Below, piece by piece: positions 8,709 through 16,363 of a stretch of 21,219 nucleotides of DNA; positions within the stretch are counted from its first letter, which is position 1; every line of letters begins with the position of its first letter. The stretch comes from Bacteroidales bacterium UBA6346. Its GTDB lineage: Bacteria > Bacteroidota > Bacteroidia > Bacteroidales > UBA932. The stretch covers positions 13,286-34,504 of the forward strand of contig DJSA01000007.1 in NCBI GenBank assembly GCA_002438905.1. Direction: 5' to 3'. The translations under genes were made by a program, and so were the position numbers. The notes beneath the pieces are model-generated. The model ran no database searches and was not told the DNA's origin. It was given only the letters and a program-made list of their open reading frames with translations.

Positions 8709-9266
8709 CTATAGCCCGAATAGAATCGCGACGAGCGGAAGGTAGTCCCCGAGCTCGGAACGAAGGATTTTCAAAGCCTTGGAAATATGATACTCCACAG
8801 TCTTTTCCGATATTCCGAGTTCCAGGGCTATCTCATTGTAAGTCATACCGTCAAAACGGCTGAGCATGAATGCCCTGCCCGTCTGCTCACCCATCTTCGC
8901 GATGCTTTCCGAAATTATCCTCCGAATATCCGCATTATAGAGAGAATGCGGATCACAGCCCTCAAGCGTATCAATCCGAAAGCGCAGTTCCATGGCGGCA
9001 TCGCTTTCAAGATTCCCCTGCATGGCGGTCATGGACGCCCTGGAACGGAACAGGTGCAGCATCTTGTTGCGTATAACGCCGAAAAGAAAAGGCAGCGCAT
9101 AGGGAATGTCGGCTCCCTCGCGTCTTTTTTTCCAATATACCAGCATGGCTTCGGACACCACGTTCTCGGCGTCCATCTCGTCATAGCAATATGACTTGGC
9201 GAAAAGTACGCACTTGTGCCAGTATCTCCTGAAATCGGCATCGAAACTGAGCTGCTCGTTATCCAT
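8709..9266 (-). CDS. ECF-type RNA polymerase sigma-70 factor
   Basis: This is an alternative sigma factor of the extracytoplasmic-function group, predicted to switch on the glycan locus once FecR releases it. The 185-residue protein shows region 2 (~12-78, with DAENVVSEAMLVYWKKRR and a PFLFGVIRNKMLHLFRSR segment) and region 4 (~113-172), whose helix-turn-helix is NEIALELGISEKTVEYHI (144-161). Length and layout fit the Bacteroidetes expansion of sigma factors that work with FecR and SusC-type receptors. The start at 9266 is supported by a good promoter 30-60 bases upstream. It is the first gene of the leftward set (sigma, rhamnosidase, lipoprotein, fecR, susC). No other sigma gene is in the window, so it is the probable FecR partner. 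Confidence 0.93.
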   Translation of the reverse strand: MDNEQLSFDADFRRYWHKCVLFAKSYCYDEMDAENVVSEAMLVYWKKRREGADIPYALPFLFGVIRNKMLHLFRSRASMTAMQGNLESDAAMELRFRIDTLEGCDPHSLYNADIRRIISESIAKMGEQTGRAFMLSRFDGMTYNEIALELGISEKTVEYHISKALKILRSELGDYLPLVAILFGL

Positions 9267-9294
9267 ATAGACGGCTAAAGCATTTTAGACTCCG

Positions 9295-9325
9295 CAAACA
9301 TAGCACATTTCAATGTAACTGCAAA
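9295..9325 (-). promoter_or_regulatory. Bacteroidetes-type promoter for the sigma factor gene
   Basis: On the minus strand the -7 element TATGTTTG (9302-9295) matches TAnnTTTG exactly. A TTTG -33 element (9325-9322) lies 19 bases upstream, which is the usual spacing for the Bacteroidetes housekeeping promoter. Transcription would begin near 9288, about 20 bases before the ATG at 9266. Confidence 0.65.
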
Positions 9326-9332
9326 ATTTTAG

Positions 9333-9482
9333 CGTTTCATTGACATGATGCTCGGCTTCAGCGAGACGGAGGTGAGGGAGATGATACGCTACTATCAGGG
9401 AGTAGGGGCGCTGAAGACCGCGCTGCACCTGATTGTAGTGCAGATTAAGGGGCACAGCCTCTACCAGATGGATGAGGTGTAA
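9333..9482 (+). pseudogene. relic of an AAA-ATPase-like / DUF1703 (PD-(D/E)XK) gene with an internal deletion
   Basis: A 49-codon open stretch follows a TAG at 9330 and ends at TAA 9480-9482. Its first half, MMLGFSETEVREMIRYYQ, resembles the middle of the AAA-ATPase-like proteins with a DUF1703 nuclease tail that are common in Bacteroidales. Its second half (KTALHLIVVQIKGHSLYQMD, ending EV) resembles their extreme C-terminus. Several hundred residues between the two parts, and the whole ATP-binding N-terminus, are missing, so it is a relic. It lies between the sigma promoter and the Nudix gene, at the left border of the defence island. Family assignment is from recalled motif patterns. Confidence 0.6.
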
Positions 9483-9563
9483 TCATCGATGGACTTAGCG
9501 GACAGTCGATAGACTGCTTCTGGCATAGTCTCAGTCCACGTAAGCGCATTCGGGATTGACTCA

Positions 9564-9950
9564 CTACAATAGTGCGGCGACTTTGGGTATCAGCTGTATG
9601 TCGGCCGGAAGCCAATCAACCTCACCAAGTTGTCCGCGCGTGAGCCACCGGGCTGCCTCATGCTCGCGGAGGTGGAGGTCGCCACTGACGATGCGGCAGG
9701 CGAAGCAGTCCATCGAAAGATGAAAGGTCGGATAGTCCCATTCGACAGTATCGACAAGTTCACCGACAGCGACTTCCGTGTCCAGTTCCTCAAGTATCTC
9801 GCGCCTGAGCGCCTCTCGGGGGCTCTCCCCCGCCTCGATTTTCCCACCGGGAAATTCCCATCCATCCTTAAACTCACCATATCCCCTCTGAGTTGCGAAC
9901 ACCTTTCCGTCCTCAACGATTATCGCAGCCACTACTCTGATTGTTTTCAT
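9564..9950 (-). CDS. Nudix (deoxy)nucleoside triphosphate pyrophosphohydrolase
   Basis: This is a small cytosolic Nudix hydrolase (128 residues) expected to cleave (d)NTPs, possibly oxidised or modified ones, to the monophosphate and pyrophosphate. The Nudix box occupies residues 36-58 (GKIEAGESPREALRREILEE and the following LDT) and keeps the metal-binding REx2EE core. The last glycine of the generic consensus is aspartate, which I recall as normal in this MutT/NudG-like subgroup. The N-terminus (TIRVVAAIIVEDGKVFATQR) and EWDYPTFHLSMDCF are also typical. The gene lies 100 bases downstream of the PLD-helicase gene on the same strand, and no strong promoter is evident in the gap. I recall DUF3427 helicases being fused or adjacent to Nudix domains elsewhere, which makes a joint role plausible. 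Confidence 0.9.
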   Translation of the reverse strand: MKTIRVVAAIIVEDGKVFATQRGYGEFKDGWEFPGGKIEAGESPREALRREILEELDTEVAVGELVDTVEWDYPTFHLSMDCFACRIVSGDLHLREHEAARWLTRGQLGEVDWLPADIQLIPKVAALL

Positions 9951-10050
9951 GCGTCAAAATATTACAATTCAACAAAATTACTCAAAATGCCTCAACTTCC
10001 AAGAGAAGATTTGCTCGCAAGGTTATCCGACAAAGACATAAACACACGAC

Positions 10051-13023
10051 TTACTCACATGGGGCTGTAAGATATTCGTACAGATTCGGTTCAACAGGAG
10101 TCAGCAACCTATAGCCGATTTCAACTGCGGACGAATCCGTATTCGGCATCGTAAACTCCTGAAGCACACCATGATGCTCTATCCTGCCGAGATAGTAGAA
10201 TTCCTTCGACTCCTTGTCATCCTTATTTTTTCTCACAAACAGTTCCATCAGCACGTTACGCTCCACGGCATGTACCGCCATATCGACATCCTTCGAGAGT
10301 AACGTTCTGTTACTCTTCGAAATTGCTATCAGATTCGAGCGGTCAATGAAGCGATCCTCATATTTTGTCGTGTCGCTGATGCTCTCGTCCTTGCTGTAAT
10401 TGATGAACACCGGATACGTCCGCGTCTTTTCGTCATATTTATATCCGCCGATGTTCAGGGACACTTCATTTTTCTCCCAACACAGCAGGCGACAGACATC
10501 CTCGTAGGTGTATTTCTCCCCTATAGCAAAGGAACTTCCATACTCTCTCTTCGAGTAATACTTCTTATATCTTGAAAGTCCGAATGCTATGACATCACGA
10601 ATATCTTCGCGAAAGTCATCATTCCGAACGGCCTCGGCAAATGAGCGGGAGACATGCAACGCTCCGGTCGGGTCCGTCTCTGCCAGAGAAAGTCCGTCAT
10701 AGTTCTTTTTCGCAGCACCTATAGCATAGAACGAGGCTGCCATTATATTTATCACATTACGCTCGATGAGACTATCAATCACGATGTTGTAGTCAGTCAG
10801 CATCCTTTCCCGCCATGGCGTCAGCAGGTCCGCCGCATCGTTACGCCCGTCAAGAATAAGGGAGATAAGCTCAAGTTCATGAGGCCGTTTGCCGGAGGCG
10901 AATTTTTCCGAAATAAATTCGAGAAAACGAAGCTGCGCTCCAGTGTAGGACTCTTCCAGACCATCGTAGGAGACAAGAAAATTATGGTACGATTTTCTTA
11001 AGCCGATTATTCGCAGCGGATCAAGCTCCCCATATTTGTCAAAATCAGTCAGGGCAGGACGGCGTCCAAGCTTCATCTTCAAGTTGAGATATTCTTCCTT
11101 CAGAACTTTTGCGCGGTTCATCTGTGCCATGTCAATCGACTGAAATATACGCCTTTTCGCAATCTCATCGAAATAAATGGAAGAGGCTCCGCCAATCACG
11201 GCGTCACCATCCATAAGGTGACGCCTGATGTTGTCCTTGTTGCCGGTCCTGTCTCCGGACAGGGCCACTGGAATCAGGTAATTGCTGTCATAGTTGCCGA
11301 TGAAATCGATGATTACGACAAACTCTTTGCCTTCAGCCTTTCTGAGACCACGACCAAGCTGCTGGACGAAAACGATGGCAGACTCCGTGGGACGTAGCAT
11401 TATAACCTGGTTTATTTCCGGAATATCAACGCCTTCGTTAAAAATATCCACAGTAAGAATGTAGTCCAGCCGCTCCGGAGAATCATCTGCCGCTACAAGC
11501 CTCGCCACAGCGGCCTCCCTTTTTTCCTGGGAATCATCTCCGGACAGGAATACGGTTCTCAGGCCATTTTCATTGAACTTCACGGACAAAGCCGCACCTT
11601 CCGCCTTGTTGCTGCAAAAAATCAGGCCTTTTACGCGGGCCCCACTGAAGCCGTAGTAGTCGGCAGCCCTGATTATCTGGCGGACACGTTCATCGGAAGT
11701 AAGCAGCCGGAATCGTTCCGCATCCTCATGCACCCCGTCAATCGACAGGTCTGTGATTCCGAAATAGTGGAACGGGCAGAGTAGGTCGTTGTCTAGGGCG
11801 GTCTGGAGACGTATCTCGCAGGCTATGTTGTGATCGAACTGGCTGTAGATGTCAAATCCGTCGTTACGTTCCGGAGAGGCCGACATCCCGAGCATGAACT
11901 CCGGCTTGAAATAGGAGATTATCTTCTGATAGCCTCCGGAGCCGCTTCGGTGGCACTCGTCAAGGATGAGCACGGAAAAATGCTCCGGAGAGAACAATGC
12001 TTGTCTAAGCTCGTCCTTTGACATCATCTGCATAGTTGAAAAAACAAGGTCGGCCTTTCTCAAAACCGGCACATCAAGATGAGAGCCGGAAAGGAGTTCC
12101 ATACTGAAGCCGCTGCCAAGCACTCGGGCATAGCTTTTCAGGGCCTGCTTGTTTATCTGTTCACGATGCGAGAGAAAAAGAACCTTTTTCTTGCTTAAAA
12201 GTGCCTTTGCGAAAAGGTTTCTCAGGGCGAACGCGGAGGCGAATGTCTTCCCTGTTCCAGTCGCGGAAATAAGCAATGCCCGCTTCTCCCCGTCACGAAC
12301 AAGTCGTTCAACATTACAGCAGAACTCACGCTGCATTCCATTGGGTTCCACCACGTTACTGACATTCATGTCAAGCGTCACGCACAGTTTCTTCAACTGC
12401 CGGCGCTCCGCCTCTTTCTCAATGAATGTCCTCCGATACTCATCCCGGCAATCGCTGTAACTGACCGAACTGTTCCAGATGGACTCAAACTCATTCTCGA
12501 CATCCTTCGCAAACTGGCCCGCCTCCCGAGCCACCATCATGGTGTTCCACTCATGGTTCTTTGAGATTGCCGCCTGAGTGAGGTTCGAACTTCCTATAAG
12601 GATGCGGAGGTCTCCGTTGTTGTGGAACATATATCCCTTCGTATGGAAGCCCACCCCTGATGCCCCGGTCCGGTACATCCTGACATCAAGATTAGACAGA
12701 GAGTCGAGCTTGTCAAGCGCTGCTGGGTCACTGAACATGAGATAGTCCGTCGTGAGTATGCGCCCTGGAACTCCCCTGTTTTCCAGTTCCTTAAGGAACC
12801 CGAGGAACGGCGCTATTCCCCCTGAAGTTATGAAAGCAACGGACATAAACATCTCCGAACATCCTTTCAGTTCGTTCTCAATGACCGCCCGAACCGTATT
12901 CCCGCCTGAGTTCGACACGAAGCGAGGCGTCCATTCCGGCTCCGCCTCCTCTGACGAATCCACGAAAGCCTGCCTATATCCGGCCACCAGCCTTGAGGTG
13001 TTATATTTCTCCGTTGTTCCCAT
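10051..13023 (-). CDS. PLD nuclease - superfamily II helicase - DUF3427 protein, probable phage/plasmid defence
   Basis: This 990-residue protein is predicted to be a DNA-translocating ATPase carrying its own nuclease domain. An N-terminal phospholipase-D-type domain (~45-185) has H127-x-K129 followed by GSSN (144-147). The helicase core shows Walker A SATGTGKT (253-260), DECH (355-358), motif III SASPE (381-385) and motif VI QQLGRGLRK (554-562). The remaining ~340 residues fit the DUF3427 region of these helicases. It has only one visible PLD half-motif, so an active site would need dimerisation or a diverged second half. It is transcribed divergently from the methyltransferase operon, with 198 bases between them, and is followed by the Nudix gene. 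Domain assignment is strong. A defence role is inferred from architecture and neighbourhood; a DNA-repair role is the alternative. Confidence 0.9.
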   Translation of the reverse strand: MGTTEKYNTSRLVAGYRQAFVDSSEEAEPEWTPRFVSNSGGNTVRAVIENELKGCSEMFMSVAFITSGGIAPFLGFLKELENRGVPGRILTTDYLMFSDPAALDKLDSLSNLDVRMYRTGASGVGFHTKGYMFHNNGDLRILIGSSNLTQAAISKNHEWNTMMVAREAGQFAKDVENEFESIWNSSVSYSDCRDEYRRTFIEKEAERRQLKKLCVTLDMNVSNVVEPNGMQREFCCNVERLVRDGEKRALLISATGTGKTFASAFALRNLFAKALLSKKKVLFLSHREQINKQALKSYARVLGSGFSMELLSGSHLDVPVLRKADLVFSTMQMMSKDELRQALFSPEHFSVLILDECHRSGSGGYQKIISYFKPEFMLGMSASPERNDGFDIYSQFDHNIACEIRLQTALDNDLLCPFHYFGITDLSIDGVHEDAERFRLLTSDERVRQIIRAADYYGFSGARVKGLIFCSNKAEGAALSVKFNENGLRTVFLSGDDSQEKREAAVARLVAADDSPERLDYILTVDIFNEGVDIPEINQVIMLRPTESAIVFVQQLGRGLRKAEGKEFVVIIDFIGNYDSNYLIPVALSGDRTGNKDNIRRHLMDGDAVIGGASSIYFDEIAKRRIFQSIDMAQMNRAKVLKEEYLNLKMKLGRRPALTDFDKYGELDPLRIIGLRKSYHNFLVSYDGLEESYTGAQLRFLEFISEKFASGKRPHELELISLILDGRNDAADLLTPWRERMLTDYNIVIDSLIERNVINIMAASFYAIGAAKKNYDGLSLAETDPTGALHVSRSFAEAVRNDDFREDIRDVIAFGLSRYKKYYSKREYGSSFAIGEKYTYEDVCRLLCWEKNEVSLNIGGYKYDEKTRTYPVFINYSKDESISDTTKYEDRFIDRSNLIAISKSNRTLLSKDVDMAVHAVERNVLMELFVRKNKDDKESKEFYYLGRIEHHGVLQEFTMPNTDSSAVEIGYRLLTPVEPNLYEYLTAPCE

Positions 13024-13048
13024 TATTTTGCAGCAGGCCCCGCAGCGT

Positions 13049-13120
13049 CTACGACCTTATCCCGATTTCCCGAACAGCCGCCATTTTTCGGTCGATAAAT
13101 GTCAGCTGTTTTTTACTCAT
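13049..13120 (-). CDS. possible 23-residue leader peptide upstream of the PLD-helicase gene
   Basis: An ATG at 13120 on the minus strand opens a 24-codon frame that ends at TAG 13049-13051, 25 bases before the helicase start codon. The peptide begins MSKKQLTFIDRKMAAVREIG, is strongly basic and looks protein-like, with no low-complexity run. It could be a translated upstream ORF controlling the helicase or the stub of a lost regulator gene. I do not recognise it, and nothing in the sequence proves translation. Confidence 0.25.
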   Translation of the reverse strand: MSKKQLTFIDRKMAAVREIGIRS

Positions 13121-13221
13121 AAAACTATTCTTGATTACGAGGTGCGAATATACTAATAAATCATCAAAATCGGGATCCTTCCGCCAAACAAATTGGTTCA
13201 GAGCGTGATTTCTCGATATGG

Positions 13222-14529
13222 ATGTCATTGATTTACGGTTTGTCACAAAGTTCTCTGGGACGGCAGCTGAAAATCGACCGAGTTGACGGCGCAGGAGTTT
13301 CTGACCACACCATTGACATTAATAGAACTTGCCTCAAAGACAAGAAACTGCGTATTGTCTCTCTTTTTTCAGGATGTGGAGGTCTTGATTTAGGCTTCAC
13401 TGGTGGCTTCTGTTTTTATGGACAAGAGTTTCCTAAACTGCCGACATCAATTGTATTTGCAAATGATTTTGACAGTGATGCGGCTGATTGTTACAATGCG
13501 AACCCCCTTCTTACTGAAGACGGCACAAAATGTCTATTACAAGACATACGTGAAATAGAATCAGAGTCAATTCCAGACTTCGATATTCTTTTAGCTGGGT
13601 TCCCATGTCAACCGTTCTCAAATGCCGGCAACAGAAAAGGGGTGCATGATAAAAATGGACGCGGGACGCTCTTCGAGGAATGCGAAAGAATAATAAAGCA
13701 TAAAGTCGATTTAGGCAAAGCCCCAAAAGCCTTTGTATTTGAGAATGTACGGGGAATTCTTTCATCGAAGATGCCTTCTGGGATAACGGTACCACAGGAA
13801 ATAAGAAACCGCATGGAATCATTAGGCTACAATGTCAGTACACAACTTGTATGTGCCAGCGACTATGGAGTCCCACAGAAGAGGTACAGAGTCCTTATTG
13901 TAGGAGTACTCAAATCCATCGGATATTTCGATTTTGCAGAAATGGACAGCATTGTAAAGAATCTGAATATTCCATCTGAAAAAAATGGTACACATGAGAA
14001 ATTATTACTTGGTTCAATACTTCATAATATTACAAAAATAGATGCAGAAGGATGCTGGGAATACAGTAAAAGCACGCAGAATATGATTGACCTCATTGGC
14101 CCTTGTTCTTATCAGGCAGAAGCCGAAAGATATTTCCAAGATGGTTTTAAGATTAGCGAGCTTCCCGAAGATTTGTTTATCGGAAAGTCATGGAAAGACA
14201 TTCCAGCAGATAAACTGACCCCTCGGTTCCGAAAAATTTATGATGATCCAAAGAAGTATCATGCGCCTAAATTCTTCAGAAGATTTGCATTTGGAGAAAT
14301 CAATGGCACAATCACGGCTTCCGCACAACCAGAAAATTGCGGAATAACTCATCCTGTTGAGAATCGGCGTTATTCGGTGCGAGAAATAGCAAGAATACAA
14401 TCTTTTCCTGATAATTATCACTTTCACTCGATACCATTGCAATCCAGATACAAGGTTATAGGCAATGCGGTACCGCCCATACTAGGTTGGGTAGTTGCAA
14501 CATCTTTGATTCAACAGATAACAAAATAA
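13222..14529 (+). CDS. DNA (cytosine-5-)-methyltransferase of a LlaJI-like restriction-modification system
   Basis: This enzyme transfers a methyl group from S-adenosylmethionine to carbon 5 of cytosine in the host DNA, protecting the recognition site from the R1/R2 nuclease encoded next to it. Of its 435 residues, motif I is SLFSGCGGLDLGF (47-59), motif IV is GFPCQPFS with catalytic Cys129, motif VI is ENVRG (174-178), motif VIII is QKRYRVLIVG (219-228), motif IX is RYSVREIARIQSFP, and motif X is GNAVPP (414-419). The target-recognition region lies at roughly 235-365. The first ~42 residues (GLSQSSLGRQLKIDRVDGAG onward) are an extra segment before motif I. The stop is four bases before the R1 start. 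The gene is clearly AT-richer than the flanking genes, which points to recent acquisition. I see no consensus promoter in the 198-base upstream gap. Confidence 0.94.
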   Translation: MSLIYGLSQSSLGRQLKIDRVDGAGVSDHTIDINRTCLKDKKLRIVSLFSGCGGLDLGFTGGFCFYGQEFPKLPTSIVFANDFDSDAADCYNANPLLTEDGTKCLLQDIREIESESIPDFDILLAGFPCQPFSNAGNRKGVHDKNGRGTLFEECERIIKHKVDLGKAPKAFVFENVRGILSSKMPSGITVPQEIRNRMESLGYNVSTQLVCASDYGVPQKRYRVLIVGVLKSIGYFDFAEMDSIVKNLNIPSEKNGTHEKLLLGSILHNITKIDAEGCWEYSKSTQNMIDLIGPCSYQAEAERYFQDGFKISELPEDLFIGKSWKDIPADKLTPRFRKIYDDPKKYHAPKFFRRFAFGEINGTITASAQPENCGITHPVENRRYSVREIARIQSFPDNYHFHSIPLQSRYKVIGNAVPPILGWVVATSLIQQITK

Positions 14530-14533
14530 CGCT

Positions 14534-16363
14534 ATGTCATTTTTTTCAAAAGCAACAATACTGGCCGCATATCACAAGCTTTCAACATTAAGTGCGGATC
14601 CACATACCCAAGGTGCCACTCAAAGAGTTAGCACAATAAGATATGCAATTGCGTTAGACATGTTTTATAGACAGTTCGGGAGAGAGTGTGATGTCAAAGA
14701 CAAAAAAGATGCTCTTGCTTATATCCAAAATGTCGGTAAAGTCGTTTCAATAAACGACAGTATTTATACTTCTAACTTCTACTATCCCTTATCCAATAAT
14801 TCTGATTTCGCTGTAGGAAGTAATTTTTATTCTGTAAATGTCGTTCGTGAGTCAATGACGAACGGTGGGCAGCAACTCGTTTTCCCCCGCCGAGGTTCAA
14901 ATCCGATTATGTATGTCAAATCAGGTAAACTATACGAAGACATCGAGTTATTAAAGAATTTATCGGTTTATATACCTGATGTATCACATAGAATAGCTTT
15001 TATCATATGGTTACTTCGTTCCACACAGATTGATGAATCTAACATTTATAACTCTGTTAAAAGTAGTCTTTCTACCATCCTGACCGGTGGCTATACTGCA
15101 CAACTATTGCCTTCCGAAGAAGATTTCGATAAAGAGTCTCACACATTAGGATTATCATTTGATGTTAATGCCGCTAAAATAGAGGCAAATGATATAGCGC
15201 ATCTATTCAGACTCTCGCAAACAAAGTCTATAACATCCCCATCTCACACCACCCCGCTCCAGACAATCTATTTCGGGTCTCCGGGAACGGGAAAGTCGCA
15301 TAAGGTAAAGACCGATGTGCTGAAGGAAGTGCCTGAAGAGCAGATTTTCCGCACTACATTCCATCCGGACAGCGACTACGCCTCCTTTGTCGGATGCTAT
15401 AAGCCGGTGTGCCATAGTGCAAAAGGCGCTCAGGAAGCATCAAGAATCAGCTATGAGTTCAGCCCGCAGGTGTTCACGAAAGCCTACTGCAAGGCATGGA
15501 AGAACCCTGACAGGCAGATTTATCTCGTCATAGAAGAAATAAACAGAGGGAACTGCGCCCAGATATTCGGAGACCTGTTCCAGCTTCTTGACCGCAAGGA
15601 CGGAGTTTCAGAATATCCGATTGACGCAGACACGGACCTGAGGCTCTATCTTGAGACTGAACTTGCAAAGGCTGAAGACGGGGAGACTGATGGAAGTCGA
15701 GGCATCGAGGGAGGAAAGCTCAGCCTGCCGTCGAACCTCAACATCATTGCGACCATGAACACTTCCGACCAGTCGCTTTTCCCGATGGACAGCGCATTCA
15801 AACGCCGCTGGGAATGGAAATATATCCCGACTGCGGCGCCTAAGGGCAAGGACAGACAAATGGAGCTGGCAATCGAAAATACCATCGAGACTAAAGACGG
15901 AAGGAAGATAAATGCTGGGAACTACGAATATAGCTGGAAGGATTTTCTCTCAAAAATCAATGACAAGATTCTGAATGTCACCCACTCCGAGGATAAGCAG
16001 CTCGGCTATTGGTTTATGAAGCCGGACGATGGCACCGACAACATATCAATCGGTTCATTTGTTTCGAAAGTGGTATTCTATCTCTGGAACGATGTGTTCA
16101 AGGACATGGGAGCGAGGGACACCAACCCATTCACAATCAAGGTAAACGGGAAGAATGAGCTAATGTCATTCAATTCGTTCTTTGAGGAGAACACGGAGGG
16201 CGAAGTCGTTGAGAACCTCGGAGTGCTGCATACGTTCCTCACGAATGTCGGGCTTACTCCGGAACCGGTCAATCCGGGAACGGCTTCAGCCAAAGGCATT
16301 GAAAGCGATGCCGCTGACGAAGCTGAAAACGGGGACGGTGCCTCCGGCGAAATTGAGGGATAA
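14534..16363 (+). CDS. McrB-like AAA+ restriction subunit (LlaJI R1-like) with hybrid base composition
   Basis: This is the nucleotide-driven motor and DNA-recognition subunit of the restriction enzyme. The 609 residues comprise an N-terminal region (~1-235) presumed to bind the specific DNA site, then an McrB-type AAA+ domain: Walker A GSPGTGKS (248-255), Walker B LVIEEINRGN (331-340), McrB signature MNTSDQ (408-413) and the basic FKRRW (422-426), ending in an acidic tail. McrB-family motors use GTP; the sequence alone does not prove this here. The start is four bases after the methyltransferase stop, and the stop overlaps the R2 start (TAATG). DNA coding for residues 1 to ~235 is AT-rich like the methyltransferase gene. 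From ~15,240 onward it is GC-rich like R2, so the gene appears to be a fusion of two origins at the domain linker. Confidence 0.9.
   Translation: MSFFSKATILAAYHKLSTLSADPHTQGATQRVSTIRYAIALDMFYRQFGRECDVKDKKDALAYIQNVGKVVSINDSIYTSNFYYPLSNNSDFAVGSNFYSVNVVRESMTNGGQQLVFPRRGSNPIMYVKSGKLYEDIELLKNLSVYIPDVSHRIAFIIWLLRSTQIDESNIYNSVKSSLSTILTGGYTAQLLPSEEDFDKESHTLGLSFDVNAAKIEANDIAHLFRLSQTKSITSPSHTTPLQTIYFGSPGTGKSHKVKTDVLKEVPEEQIFRTTFHPDSDYASFVGCYKPVCHSAKGAQEASRISYEFSPQVFTKAYCKAWKNPDRQIYLVIEEINRGNCAQIFGDLFQLLDRKDGVSEYPIDADTDLRLYLETELAKAEDGETDGSRGIEGGKLSLPSNLNIIATMNTSDQSLFPMDSAFKRRWEWKYIPTAAPKGKDRQMELAIENTIETKDGRKINAGNYEYSWKDFLSKINDKILNVTHSEDKQLGYWFMKPDDGTDNISIGSFVSKVVFYLWNDVFKDMGARDTNPFTIKVNGKNELMSFNSFFEENTEGEVVENLGVLHTFLTNVGLTPEPVNPGTASAKGIESDAADEAENGDGASGEIEG

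Noticed and set aside
9491..9537. Nested inverted repeats (CAGTC GATA GACTG inside GGACT/AGTCC) after the DUF1703 relic
   Set aside because: No T run follows on either strand and there are no matching ends or target duplications to indicate an insertion element. The stems are too short to claim function.
9987..10070. 27-codon plus-strand ORF overlapping the end of the helicase gene
   Set aside because: It looks protein-like but has no promoter or recognisable family and overlaps the helicase stop on the other strand; chance is likelier.
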